Counted from the stretch's first letter, positions 19,711 through 28,271 are shown. The stretch: 64,000 nt of DNA from Pseudomonas sp. LD120 (GCF_009861525.1 NZ_WVHL01000003.1:1178001-1242000), one strand, 5' to 3'. Notes: generated from the sequence alone by a model not told the origin. Numbers and translations are program-made.

Positions 19711-19726
19711 CTGTGTATGCATACAG
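19711..19726. promoter_or_regulatory. LexA (SOS) box without an intact gene
   Basis: CTGTGTATGCATACAG fits CTG-N10-CAG with an AT/GC-alternating centre. On the minus strand a good ribosome-binding site (AGGAGACGAC at about 19670-19679) follows, but no gene: the frame runs into the phage relic. It looks like the promoter stub of an SOS gene whose body was replaced. Confidence 0.6.
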
Positions 19727-19961
19727 TAACCGAGGCTTTGGCATGGCGCGATTTGCGCCGACGAACTGTAGGGGGGAGGTAGGCTGCTGGGGCGGCAGAA
19801 CGCCGGAGGCTGGCTACGGCAGTAGGCGCCATCGGTATATTGCGGTTGCAGTAGATTGAGGCGAAAGCCTCTCAAAAAGATCAAAATATTCGGACGCGTC
19901 CAAAAATGCCTGAGCTGGGTCGATGGGGAGAGGCTGGGAGCAAAAGACGCCAGACACAAAA

Positions 19962-19983
19962 AAGCCCTGAAAAATCAGGGCTT
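19962..19983 (-). terminator. Terminator of the tRNA-Ser transcription unit
   Basis: A 9-bp stem (AAGCCCTGA / TCAGGGCTT) with loop AAAA is followed by a T-run on the minus strand. It lies 13 bases beyond the tRNA CCA end. Confidence 0.8.
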
Positions 19984-19996
19984 TCTTGTTGAGATT

Positions 19997-20057
19997 TGGC
20001 GGAGGCGTAGAGATTCGAACTCTAGGACCTGTTACAGTCGGCGGTTTTCAAGACCGC
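19997..20057 (-). tRNA. tRNA-Ser(UGA) 3' part; left attachment site of the prophage
   Basis: On the minus strand the sequence contains the anticodon arm GCGGTCTTGAAAACCGC, a long class II variable region, the T arm (TAGAG-TTCGAAT-CTCTA), an acceptor 3' strand CGCCTCCG and encoded CCA. The 5' acceptor strand and D arm are absent; phage sequence replaces them. The integrase gene starts this side of the prophage, so this is the displaced 3' copy (att core). Confidence 0.82.
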
Positions 20058-20180
20058 TATGCAAAGGCCCATAGATCAAGAGGTCTAGAGTTTTTTCATT
20101 GCAAAACTTTGGTTTTTTGAATGCTCTACAGGCCGCATTCTACAAGGGGCGTCTTTCGAGTTTTGTAACGGCTTTTCCTC

Positions 20181-21230
20181 CTATTTGGACGGTTGGGCAA
20201 TAGCCCCGACTCGCCGGTAGACGCGCTCCGTGATGTCGCCTTTGGTGTGCCCCAGGAGCAGGCTTGCCTCGTCGATATCGGTGATTTCTGACGCTGCTTT
20301 TGGCCTGATATCTCGGAACTGAAAGTTTGCGATCCTGCTCGCCATAAGCGTGTCGCCCGCTTCAATTGCCTCCGTCTTCGCCTTGTCCCTCGCCTTATCC
20401 CATCTGTCGCGCAGCATCTTGGCGGTCATGCGCTTACCTCGTGAGCTCACAATCAGGTAGCTACAAGGATGCTGAGCATTGCGCTCGTTCATCTGCGAAA
20501 TTAGAAGTCCCAGGCTGTTGAGGACTCCGTTGACTGATACCTGGATACGAAGCTTCTTGTGCGTCTTGTTCTGCTGCACTCCCAGATAATCCCCCTCGAC
20601 ATCGTCTCTGCGCATAACCAGGACATCTGCAGGCCGCTGGCCAGTCAGATACGCCAAATCCATAGAATCCTTCAGTTCCTGGCACGCCTTCCGGTAAACC
20701 GCATCCCACACCACGTCATTTGCGTAATAGTCGCGAGGAGTTTCCTTATTCTTGCGTACGCCCTGGCAGGGGTTTTCTTTCGTGGTAAGGCCCCACTCGC
20801 GCGCCATGTTGAACACATGAGAGAGGGTAGCGATCTCCCTGTTCGCTCGCACTTTCGCCGTTCGCGCATCTCGATACCCGGCAATGGTTGCAGGAGTTAT
20901 GGAGTCGATCGGGGCGCTATCGAACAGATGGCGCAACTGCTTTATTTCGGCGAGGTTGTCGCGCTGCGTGCGGGGGGCCTTCTTCGGGACGATGTCGCGG
21001 ATGTACCGATCAAATATCCCCTTCATAGTGCGCAGATCCAGAGGCTTGTCCTTGGCTTCAAGCTCAGCCCATTTGAGCCGAGCCTGGTCGAGGTCCTTGC
21101 CGAGTGAGATGCGCTTTCCCGCTGAGTCCAGGTAGAAATAAGCAATCCATGCTGTGCCGTCTTTTCGTGGCCGGACCCACTGGTACATCCTGGGGGGCAG
21201 ATGTCGATTTTCAGTCTTGCGGGGGCGCAT
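20181..21230 (-). CDS. int: Prophage integrase (tyrosine recombinase)
   Basis: This 349-residue protein has an N-terminal arm-binding part (DGTAWIAYFYLDSAGKRISLG), a core-binding SAM-like domain (about 70-160) and a catalytic domain with Arg in LTGQRPADVL, FRDIRPKAAS at the HxxR box (His replaced by Arg, Arg kept), GHTKGDITERVYRR with the nucleophilic Tyr. It lies 120 bases from the tRNA fragment and should integrate the phage into tRNA-Ser(UGA). It is last in the leftward operon. Confidence 0.94.
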   Translation of the reverse strand: MRPRKTENRHLPPRMYQWVRPRKDGTAWIAYFYLDSAGKRISLGKDLDQARLKWAELEAKDKPLDLRTMKGIFDRYIRDIVPKKAPRTQRDNLAEIKQLRHLFDSAPIDSITPATIAGYRDARTAKVRANREIATLSHVFNMAREWGLTTKENPCQGVRKNKETPRDYYANDVVWDAVYRKACQELKDSMDLAYLTGQRPADVLVMRRDDVEGDYLGVQQNKTHKKLRIQVSVNGVLNSLGLLISQMNERNAQHPCSYLIVSSRGKRMTAKMLRDRWDKARDKAKTEAIEAGDTLMASRIANFQFRDIRPKAASEITDIDEASLLLGHTKGDITERVYRRVGAIAQPSK

Positions 21231-21231
21231 A

Positions 21232-21474
21232 TCAGTTCACTCGCGAAAAGTCAGGCGTCCATGCCGGCGCTGCCGGCGGTGGGTTGGGGTCAAGGATTGC
21301 CGGAACCAAAGCGCCCAGCTTCATGCGGGCGTACTGGCGACCCACTAGCGGCCGGCCGCCGCGGCTCTCGACATACAGCCACTTTCGATCGTCCAGCCAG
21401 CGTCTCTGGTGGAATCGACCCTTGTAGCCGGTGATGTCGGCTAACTCTTCTTCCGAAAGGATCTCGGTTTCCAT
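21232..21474 (-). CDS. DUF4224 small protein, probable excisionase partner of the integrase
   Basis: This 80-residue protein (EEELADITGYKGRFHQRRWLDD..., then GRPLVGRQYARM) belongs to the DUF4224 type regularly found immediately upstream of phage integrase genes. The fold suggests a small wHTH protein acting in excision or integrase control. ATG 21474 is preferred because GGAG precedes it; a GTG 12 bases upstream is the alternative. It ends one base before the integrase ATG. Confidence 0.8.
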   Translation of the reverse strand: METEILSEEELADITGYKGRFHQRRWLDDRKWLYVESRGGRPLVGRQYARMKLGALVPAILDPNPPPAAPAWTPDFSRVN

Positions 21475-21517
21475 GGGGTTCTCCACGCCGCGCTTGGCGG
21501 CAGAAGGTGGTTATCGG

Positions 21518-22165
21518 TTATTCGTCTTCTTCGTCTTCTGGCCAGCCCTTTAGGTCGCGCGCCCAGGCAGTCCACTGTTGACGCTGCTCATCGCTCATTC
21601 CATTCCAGCGCCCGGCAACCTCCGACGAGACAGTTTCCCCAGCTTTGAACTTCACAGTTCCGCAGTTACTGCCGAGGTCTTCGTCCGCATAACGAACGGT
21701 GATTTCGTCAGCTGGGTGGAGCTTTGAAAGCTCCATCAGGACCGGGAGAGGGCATGACCAAGCGGTATTGAATGAAAGCTCGTCTTTATCCAGATTGATC
21801 ACCTGGTCGTAAGCGTTCCACTTTGTTCCCCAGACATCGCGTGCGAAGTCAAGCGAGTGGAAGTGCCCAGACGATCGCTTGTTGCGCAGCATCTGGATGA
21901 ACTGCTCGAAGCATTCGTCGCTCATTTGCAATACGTTGGCTTCGGCGCGGCTGCGCTGTTGAAGTCCTGCAATCAAAGGATGGTCGTCGAGCGGCATGGC
22001 CGTGATTGCCTCGGCAGCGGTCTCAGCCTGGCCACTGATTCCGCCCCAGGAGAATTCGCCACGAAAAGGCAGGATGGTGTTGAAGTCGATCTCGCCGCTT
22101 TCATTTATCAACGACTTGAGCACGTGGGCAGGAGCGCTCACCTTGTTGGTCACATGGTTTGGCAT
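21518..22165 (-). CDS. YubB/api92-like ferredoxin-fold protein
   Basis: This 215-residue protein starts MPNHVTNKV, as do the phage api92/YubB proteins, and has FDFNTILPFRGE-type and WGTKWNAYDQ motifs followed by a beta-rich part with FNTAWSCPLPVL. The family is common in phages and plasmids and its function is unknown. It is in the leftward early operon. Confidence 0.75.
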   Translation of the reverse strand: MPNHVTNKVSAPAHVLKSLINESGEIDFNTILPFRGEFSWGGISGQAETAAEAITAMPLDDHPLIAGLQQRSRAEANVLQMSDECFEQFIQMLRNKRSSGHFHSLDFARDVWGTKWNAYDQVINLDKDELSFNTAWSCPLPVLMELSKLHPADEITVRYADEDLGSNCGTVKFKAGETVSSEVAGRWNGMSDEQRQQWTAWARDLKGWPEDEEDE

Positions 22166-22342
22166 GGCAATAGTTTTCCTCGCCCGCCATCGCCGGCAGG
22201 CTTTCCGATTGTTGATGTGTTGGTTTCAGATGGTGCTGATCGCCGCCGGCGTTGCGCCGTGGCACTTTCTTTGCGTTCGCCCGGTCTATGTCTTGCTTAC
22301 CACCCTAGGCTGACTGATCCCGGGCCGGGCGGACTCTTCAGA

Positions 22343-23101
22343 TCAGCCGTCGTAGCATCCGCACGGCATTTCTTGATGGCTTTCGTCAAAGAGTTTCATC
22401 TGGTCACGGTCCGATGCGATCAGGTCTTCCCAGCGCCAACGGCGCCCCAGCCCCTTTACTGACGTCAGGTTGGCGCCGCGCTCGATGGCAATGGCTCGTT
22501 CCTTCAGGTCATCCGGCAGCGACAGGATTTCATGCTGCTTGCTGTTCGGGCAGAAGAAGCAGGAGCTTTTCCCCGGAAGGGGCAGGCCGGCAGCGCGGAT
22601 CGTCTCGATACACTCGTCCCGGCCCATGTCCCACTCGATCAGCGGATACCGCCATTTGTACTTTTTGTCTTCGTCGAACTTGGCGCGCTGAGGTTCGCCG
22701 GCGTCATACCCGATGCATTTGATCACCTTCCCCCCGGCTGCCCAGGCCACCTTGGCTGGCTCCCAGTTGTTGCAATAGGCGTCCTGCGGTTCGCCTTTGT
22801 ACTTCTGTGAGCAGGACTTGAAGCCGTAGGCCACGCTCGGCAGCATCTTCATGCGGTGGCAGTTTTCCTCCAAGGTTTCGGGGCGACCCCCTTTGCGTAC
22901 CGTGACGATTGGCGGGAAGCTACGGGCGACAAGCCATTCGCTGAAAGTTTCCAGGTACTCGTAGTTTTCTTGGCGCTCGCCTCCAGTGTCGGCGAACGTA
23001 ATCAGGTCCGCGCGCTCACCGCGCTTGACCATTTCGATCAGCATCGCGGTGCTGTTGGTGCCAGCGCCGTAGCTGACTACCACCGGCACTTGGCTGCTCA
23101 T
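22343..23101 (-). CDS. PAPS-reductase/ATP-pyrophosphatase-family protein
   Basis: This 252-residue protein has an N-terminal ATP-pyrophosphatase loop (VVVSYGAGTNSTAML, SxGxxS-like) and LITFADTGGERQENYEYL. Cysteines lie in SCSQKY, SCFFCPNSKQ and CGCYDG and could bind a metal centre. By family, such proteins activate a substrate with ATP; phage members are suspected of base or tRNA modification, but no reaction is established for this one. ATG 23101 overlaps the stop of the tiny gene upstream. It lies near two DNA methyltransferase genes. Confidence 0.75.
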   Translation of the reverse strand: MSSQVPVVVSYGAGTNSTAMLIEMVKRGERADLITFADTGGERQENYEYLETFSEWLVARSFPPIVTVRKGGRPETLEENCHRMKMLPSVAYGFKSCSQKYKGEPQDAYCNNWEPAKVAWAAGGKVIKCIGYDAGEPQRAKFDEDKKYKWRYPLIEWDMGRDECIETIRAAGLPLPGKSSCFFCPNSKQHEILSLPDDLKERAIAIERGANLTSVKGLGRRWRWEDLIASDRDQMKLFDESHQEMPCGCYDG

Positions 23102-23163
23102 GGCTTCGGCCCCGTGTAGATCAGGTAGGCCATGTAGGCGATTGCAGCAATTGGGAGGATCAT
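23098..23163 (-). CDS. Tiny membrane peptide, 21 residues
   Basis: The frame MILPIAAIAYMAYLIYTGPKP is coupled at both ends by ATGA overlaps: its ATG overlaps the stop of the upstream gene and its stop overlaps the next ATG. It has one hydrophobic segment. The double coupling is the main evidence that it is translated. Confidence 0.55.
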   Translation of the reverse strand: MILPIAAIAYMAYLIYTGPKP

Positions 23164-23576
23164 GGCTGCTCTCCTTTACCAAGGGCGGCGCGGCGAGCAT
23201 TGTGGAACTCTATAACCTCAGCCATTCCACGATCTACGGCAACAATCTCCCGGTCAAAGTAGGCTTGGCTGTCGGTCTCACCCTCTGGAGGCAGCTCGCC
23301 AGGACCGGCCAGCGAATTGTAGATCCACTCCATTGCGGCAGATGGGCCCTTGCCATGCTCTTCCTCGATGAGCGCCGAGCGCATGGCGAGGATGTAGCGG
23401 CCGAACAGCAGATCCAGTTCCTTGATACGCATGCGGGCGTGTTCGTTCTCTGCAAGCAGGGCCAGCGTTACAGCCGGCGGCACAGCCATTCCGTAATCAT
23501 TCAGCGCTGCATAATCACCGCTGTCGTTCTGTGCAGCCTCGGCCAGGGCCTTCAGCTTTTCTTTGTCGATGTTCAT
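23160..23576 (-). CDS. Phage protein of unknown function, paralogue of the gene at 41969
   Basis: This 138-residue protein starts at ATG 23576. The last 90 residues (HARMRIKELDLLFGRYILAMRSALIEEEH, GPSAAMEWIYNSL, GPGELPPEGETDSQAYFDR) are almost identical to the product of 41969-42373, while the N-terminal parts differ completely. I do not recognise the family. It is followed by an ATGA-coupled membrane peptide, as is the paralogue. Confidence 0.8.
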   Translation of the reverse strand: MNIDKEKLKALAEAAQNDSGDYAALNDYGMAVPPAVTLALLAENEHARMRIKELDLLFGRYILAMRSALIEEEHGKGPSAAMEWIYNSLAGPGELPPEGETDSQAYFDREIVAVDRGMAEVIEFHNARRAALGKGEQP

Positions 23577-23658
23577 GACTTCGTCCTTGGCCGCTATAGC
23601 GGCTGACTTGAATGTGGGGGAGGGGTGAGGTTTTTGCGGGTGGAGTACAAATGTACTC

Positions 23659-24228
23659 CTAGCGGGTTTTGTTGCCTTGGCGCGCATGAAAGCGCTCGTA
23701 GGGACCGTCAGGTAGGCCGCCGATTGCATTCGCCGCTTTGATCAGGATGTCGCCCAGGCGCATCTGGGCTTTGGGCGTGAAGTGCTTGAACCTGGTCCCA
23801 GGCGGGTAGTACGCCTCATGAGCCATGCGCTGACAGACTTTCGATGCCTCCTCAAGCCCACAGTTGCGCCCCCAGGCGATCAGCCTCTGGCGCTCAGGGT
23901 CTTCGAGCTGCAGTTCTTGCTTCGCAATCGGCGCACTCGGCTCTGCGCTGGCGGATAGGGCGGCATCGATCTCCGCCTCCAGCGTTTCAACCTCAGCCGG
24001 CGAATCGTGCTCGGGTCGTTGAACTCCGAGGCTTGCGACACGCCGCAGCAGCCCGCCCAACTCCTCGACTCGCTTCTCTGCTGCTTGGGCGGCCTCGAAC
24101 CAGTCACGCCGGGACAGCTCGCGGTCGTTGTCGCTGAAGGTCAGAGCGTCTATCTGCTCGTCCTTTCTGTTCAGGTCGGACTGAAGGGCAGCTACTCGCT
24201 GCTCCAGGTGTTGGGTTTCTGTGGGCAT
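23659..24228 (-). CDS. Coiled-coil phage early protein of unknown function
   Basis: This 189-residue protein has an N-terminal coiled coil (about 5-60, QHLEQRVAALQSDLNRKDEQI), an acidic middle and a C-terminal region (LIAWGRNCGLEEASKVCQRMAHEAYYPP) seen in Pseudomonas phage hypotheticals. It lies in the leftward operon with no motif that gives a function. Confidence 0.7.
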   Translation of the reverse strand: MPTETQHLEQRVAALQSDLNRKDEQIDALTFSDNDRELSRRDWFEAAQAAEKRVEELGGLLRRVASLGVQRPEHDSPAEVETLEAEIDAALSASAEPSAPIAKQELQLEDPERQRLIAWGRNCGLEEASKVCQRMAHEAYYPPGTRFKHFTPKAQMRLGDILIKAANAIGGLPDGPYERFHARQGNKTR

Positions 24229-24275
24229 GGGAATACCTCAAGCTATGCTGAACTTGCATTCAAGGAGGAATAAGA

Positions 24276-24485
24276 ATGGCGCCGAAAATCCCGCAATATG
24301 CTTCGAGACATCCGGTCGACCAGCTGGCGCAGTACTTTTGCAAAACATGCTCGAAAATGAGGCTTGGCCGCGTATCTCGGTCAGGCTGGACCACCGACGG
24401 CAGCCATCTGGATAGCGAGCTTTATGTGATCTGCCTTAAATGCGGGAATCGCCAGTACGACAATTACAACTGGCTTTCTCTTTAA
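24276..24485 (+). CDS. Small zinc-ribbon protein on the opposite strand
   Basis: This 69-residue protein has two knuckles (CKTC and CLKC), suggesting a zinc ribbon. It has a perfect AAGGAGG site 8 bases before its ATG. It runs against the surrounding early genes and its stop overlaps the stop of the convergent methyltransferase by 4 bases. Family unknown. Confidence 0.7.
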   Translation: MAPKIPQYASRHPVDQLAQYFCKTCSKMRLGRVSRSGWTTDGSHLDSELYVICLKCGNRQYDNYNWLSL

Positions 24486-26518
24486 GCTGCTGAGGCCACC
24501 TGATCCCTGGTTAGCCACGGGTCGTTTGCCCGGGCCAGCGCGGCCATTGGCGGCGGGCTGACACTGTTGCCGCACATATGAACCTGCTGGGTTTTAGTGA
24601 ATGGCTTGCCGTCAGCGCCGTGGCTGATGATGTAGTCGTCTGGGAAGCCCTGAGCCTTGTAAAGCTCGGAGGGTTGCAGCATCCGCAGACAGATATCGAC
24701 GATCACATACGGCGTTCCCTTAATCGTGACGGTGACCAGGCCCAGGCGATCCTTTGTGGTGACTGTTGGGGCTGGATCGTTGGCGCCGCTCACGTTCTCG
24801 GTGCCGTAGTAGCTGATCAGGAATGCCGCGACCCGCAGGGCGCCTGCTTCAACTTCAGGTGAGAGCTGCAGCTCGACCAGCGAGCTCTTGCCACCACCGC
24901 CGGCCGTTATGGTTGGTGCTGGCTCGTCCACGCCTTGGCCGACGCTGGCGCCGAACTGGCGCTCCATAAAGGCGGTGACCAGCCCGTGGTGAGTGCCCCC
25001 GGCGCTGATCGTGTGCAGGGGATCACCAGCATCCCGCGCATCGCAGTTACCGCGCAGGTGCACCAGGTTTGCGGTTACCAGTTGCTGCTGGCTGCCGGTG
25101 TTGGTCACTGTCGTCATAGGGGCCTCAATGCTCTTGGCGGCTGTGGTGTTGAAGCCGCCGTTCATCTGGGCCATGAGCGCAGTCACCACTGATCGGTGGT
25201 TCTGAGTCATCAGGGTGCCCGCAGGCTGGTCAATTGGCGCCGGTTTGCCGGAGTACTCGGGGCCGCCAGTACCCACCAGCACCGCGCCAGCTATGGCGTG
25301 TTTGACGCCACCGGCAACAACGGTGCCCAGCGGCTGGCCAAGGCCAGGCACTCTGGGTTCCTGGCCGGTACGCTCGCCGTATCCGGTTTGGATGAGTGTT
25401 GGGCTGATCAGCGTCAGCTCGCCGCGATTCGCGCAGGTCACAGTCGGCAGCGGGGCGGACGGGTCGTTGATCCGGTCGCTGCCCTGGTGTGTTGCTGGCG
25501 CGATGATCGGGCTGGCCATGGCGAACGATCCGCCGCGGGGCCAGGATGTCACGGTCCGCAGCGGTTCATGGGCTGACTGCACGCTGTCGCCGGACCAGTT
25601 CGCAATCGGCACGATGAACGGGTCAGCAGCATCGAGGACGAATTTCTTCATGCCCTTGGCGATTCGCCGCAGGGTGGCTGGTGCCAGAGGCTTGGGCCGG
25701 TCGAAGATGCTTTTGCTCGGTATCGTCCAGTCAATGCACTCGGCGGCAGTGCGCCACTTCTTCTGGCCCCTGGCCGGGTTCTTGGCATGGGTTGGCTCTG
25801 GCCACACGATGGGCTGGCCGTCGCAGCGGGCGATCATGAACAGGCGTTCCCGACTTGTCGGCGCGCCGAAGTCGCACGCCTTGATCACGCGCCACTCGAC
25901 GGCATAGCCAAGGCGTTGCAGCTCGGCGACGAACACGGCCCAGGTTCGCCCGCGCCGGGCTGGATCTGGCACCAGGAACTGCTGGTGGACCGGCACAACC
26001 TCACCAGGAGCAGCCACACTGCCACCGAGTTTCACTACCCGGCCTGTAGCCTTGTCGCGTTTTGCAACGAGGGGGCCCCACTGCAGGATCTGCTTCACGT
26101 TTTCCAGGCTGATCACCCGGGGCTTCTTCTTGCCGGCCCACTTGAGGCCGATCCACGAAAGATTGCGGATCTCGCGCTTGCGTGGCTGGCCGCCGGCAGC
26201 CTGGCTGTGGTGTGTGCAGTCCGGCGACATATGGAACCAGCCAACGGCCTTGCCGCCGCATTCGGCGTCTGGATCTCCGTCGAATACATCCGTGGTGTAG
26301 TGCACGGCACCCGGGTGGTTCACGGTGTGCATGCTGATTGCTGCAGGGCTGTGGTTCTTTGCGACATTCACCGCGCGACCCAGGCCCATCTCCAGCCCGG
26401 TACCAGCGCCTCCACCACCGCAGAAGAAGTCGACAACGATCTCATCGTCCTGAGTGCTGAAGCCGAGTCCGTATTGAGTTTTGAAATCGAAGGGGTGTTT
26501 CTTCTGTTGTGCGGACAT
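24482..26518 (-). CDS. Phage DNA (cytosine-5) methyltransferase
   Basis: This 678-residue protein has motif I (VVDFFCGGGGAGTGLEMG), the catalytic loop as SPDCTHHS (Pro-Cys-Gln variant, Cys kept), motif VI SLENVKQIL and motif VIII PTSRERLFMIAR. Residues about 330-600 contain a run of six or seven degenerate repeats of the form D.PAPT(V/I)T..G...LV, after which the C-terminal catalytic motifs follow (LRMLQPSELYKAQGFPDDY, GNSVSPP). Such long phage enzymes methylate phage DNA and protect against host restriction. ATG 26518 is preferred. Confidence 0.9.
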   Translation of the reverse strand: MSAQQKKHPFDFKTQYGLGFSTQDDEIVVDFFCGGGGAGTGLEMGLGRAVNVAKNHSPAAISMHTVNHPGAVHYTTDVFDGDPDAECGGKAVGWFHMSPDCTHHSQAAGGQPRKREIRNLSWIGLKWAGKKKPRVISLENVKQILQWGPLVAKRDKATGRVVKLGGSVAAPGEVVPVHQQFLVPDPARRGRTWAVFVAELQRLGYAVEWRVIKACDFGAPTSRERLFMIARCDGQPIVWPEPTHAKNPARGQKKWRTAAECIDWTIPSKSIFDRPKPLAPATLRRIAKGMKKFVLDAADPFIVPIANWSGDSVQSAHEPLRTVTSWPRGGSFAMASPIIAPATHQGSDRINDPSAPLPTVTCANRGELTLISPTLIQTGYGERTGQEPRVPGLGQPLGTVVAGGVKHAIAGAVLVGTGGPEYSGKPAPIDQPAGTLMTQNHRSVVTALMAQMNGGFNTTAAKSIEAPMTTVTNTGSQQQLVTANLVHLRGNCDARDAGDPLHTISAGGTHHGLVTAFMERQFGASVGQGVDEPAPTITAGGGGKSSLVELQLSPEVEAGALRVAAFLISYYGTENVSGANDPAPTVTTKDRLGLVTVTIKGTPYVIVDICLRMLQPSELYKAQGFPDDYIISHGADGKPFTKTQQVHMCGNSVSPPPMAALARANDPWLTRDQVASAA

Positions 26519-26623
26519 AGAGAATCCTTGCCGGGGCATGCCCGGGCGGTGGAGGGTGGTGGGTTGTTTCCCGGTAGGCTCAGCAGTTCGGCATAATCGC
26601 GACTCAACTCGGAGGATGCGGTC

Positions 26624-27385
26624 GTGATTAAGGACAAGGTGATATGGGGCGGGTGCGTTGGTCTTTTTCTGACCGGCGCCTTGTTCGCTTATGGCTTCTT
26701 CGGAGAGAAAGCTGAAGGCTTCAAAATCGTTGACCTGTTCGCGATCATTTCTGCTGTCGCAACGGCCTTCGCCGCTTTCGCAGCATGGAGCGCAGCAAGC
26801 GCTGCTCAGAAGCAGTCGTTTGACGCTTCCATCTCAATACGACGCCAAACCTACAGGATGCACTTTGAGTCATTTAACGAGTGGCTGGACGGGGTCGAGT
26901 CTTCGCTCAATATTGAGTTCTATCGCAGATACGAACTGTACGACACGATCTTCCCAGACAACCGAAATCCATCGCTTGGATTCAGCGAGGTCGGCGATCC
27001 CGAACTTGTTTCATGGCAGAAGGCTTTTAAAAGCCTCGCCGATCTCGCGTGCAAAGCAACTCAGCCGAGCAGGCGGGAGGTATCGACTTGGCTCGGAGAT
27101 TTCGCCTCCCTTTCAGGGCACATGCATTACACGTTTCTAGAAGCTGACAAGCTTCAGATATACCTTGGCGGCCGCGTTCCATCCGGTATTTCACCGGAGA
27201 ACTTGAAGCGAGCACTACCTGTTATGGGCATGGTGTTGAGCGCGCTCACGAAGTTTTCATACATCGAAGGCGCGTCGTCTGATCGAGGAATGTCGCTTGA
27301 GTTCGAGTTCGCGTTCAATGAATTTATGGAAGCGATCATGGACACGTCATGGCATCAGCATGAGTACAAGGTCATGCCTATTTGA
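26624..27385 (+). CDS. Membrane-anchored protein of unknown function (reverse-strand moron)
   Basis: This 253-residue protein starts at GTG 26624 after GGAGG. Two hydrophobic helices (about 8-27 and 36-60) are followed by a soluble region of about 190 residues without a known motif. It runs against the leftward early operon, between two methyltransferase genes, so it has its own promoter. That is typical of lysogenic-conversion genes (morons). A role in exclusion of other phages is possible but unproven. Confidence 0.75.
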   Translation: MIKDKVIWGGCVGLFLTGALFAYGFFGEKAEGFKIVDLFAIISAVATAFAAFAAWSAASAAQKQSFDASISIRRQTYRMHFESFNEWLDGVESSLNIEFYRRYELYDTIFPDNRNPSLGFSEVGDPELVSWQKAFKSLADLACKATQPSRREVSTWLGDFASLSGHMHYTFLEADKLQIYLGGRVPSGISPENLKRALPVMGMVLSALTKFSYIEGASSDRGMSLEFEFAFNEFMEAIMDTSWHQHEYKVMPI

Positions 27386-27416
27386 CGGCGGTCGACGCGC
27401 TCGAGGCTTGGTAGCG

Positions 27417-28271
27417 TTAAGCTCGCTCGCCAAGATCCAAGCCGATCTGACTCACCCGATCGACACATGCCGGGCTCAGCCAGATGCACTCTGTTCGACT
27501 TGCAGTGCCGCGGCTGGCGCTGATACGCGCCGAAGTGCTGTAGCACGACCAGCCCGGCAGCATTTCTTCATACAGGTCGCTGGGGTATCCCGAAAGCACG
27601 ACCATTCCTTCCAGCTCGAGCAAAACGCCAAGCAGTTCGCGGTGCGCCGCATCGTCCATTTCGTGCTTGTAGTAACGGCCACTCGATGCGCCTTTGTACC
27701 TGGTGTCATGCACGTAGGGCGGGTCGACGTAGTGCAATGTCTGCGTCCCATCGTGCGCCCTGATCACCTCGATCGCCGGCCGGTTCTCAATCAGCACACC
27801 GCTCAGGCGCAGGCCAACTTCTGCCAACTGCTCAGGGTAGGTTGCCCAAAGTGATTGGGCTGTGCCGTATTGGCGCTTCGTGTCGATGCGGAACCCCGTA
27901 ACGCCCTTCGTTGCGCCGGCCGACCCGAACCCCATCTGGGCGCGGATGATGGTGCGCCTGGCTCGTTCGACTGGCTCGGCACTCGGCTCCCACGAAAGTT
28001 CGAACTCCTCGCGAGAGTAGGGCGTAAAGACCAAGCGCTCGGTAAGTCCCGATCGCGTGACCGGATCCTGCAGGACGCGGAACAGATTCACGATGTCGCC
28101 GTCCAGGTCGTTGTAGACCTCGGCATACGATCGAGGCTTCTGCATCAGGACGCCGGCGGCACTGCCGAATGACTCTACGTAGCAGGTGTGCGGCGGAAAG
28201 TGTTGCAGCACCCGCGGCGCAAGCCGGAACTTGGCACCGTGGTAGCGGATGACCGGTGCGGTGATGGTCAT
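27417..28271 (-). CDS. Phage DNA adenine methyltransferase (D12 class)
   Basis: This 284-residue protein carries the Dam-type motifs YHGAKFRLAPRVL (SAM binding), YVESFGSAAGVLM, YNDLDGDIVNLFRVL and the catalytic DPPY (HYVDPPYVHD). It transfers methyl to adenine N6 in phage DNA. It is the second methyltransferase in the operon, so both C and A modification are likely. Convergent with the membrane protein gene. Confidence 0.93.
   Translation of the reverse strand: MTITAPVIRYHGAKFRLAPRVLQHFPPHTCYVESFGSAAGVLMQKPRSYAEVYNDLDGDIVNLFRVLQDPVTRSGLTERLVFTPYSREEFELSWEPSAEPVERARRTIIRAQMGFGSAGATKGVTGFRIDTKRQYGTAQSLWATYPEQLAEVGLRLSGVLIENRPAIEVIRAHDGTQTLHYVDPPYVHDTRYKGASSGRYYKHEMDDAAHRELLGVLLELEGMVVLSGYPSDLYEEMLPGWSCYSTSARISASRGTASRTECIWLSPACVDRVSQIGLDLGERA

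Noticed and set aside
20041..20098. An intact tRNA gene at the prophage left end
   Set aside because: There is no D arm or 5' acceptor strand; only the 3' part is present, consistent with an att site.
26100..26250. Loss of the catalytic motif in the cytosine methyltransferase (no PCQ)
   Set aside because: SPDCTHHS aligns with PPCQxFS and keeps the Cys, so there is no sign of inactivation.
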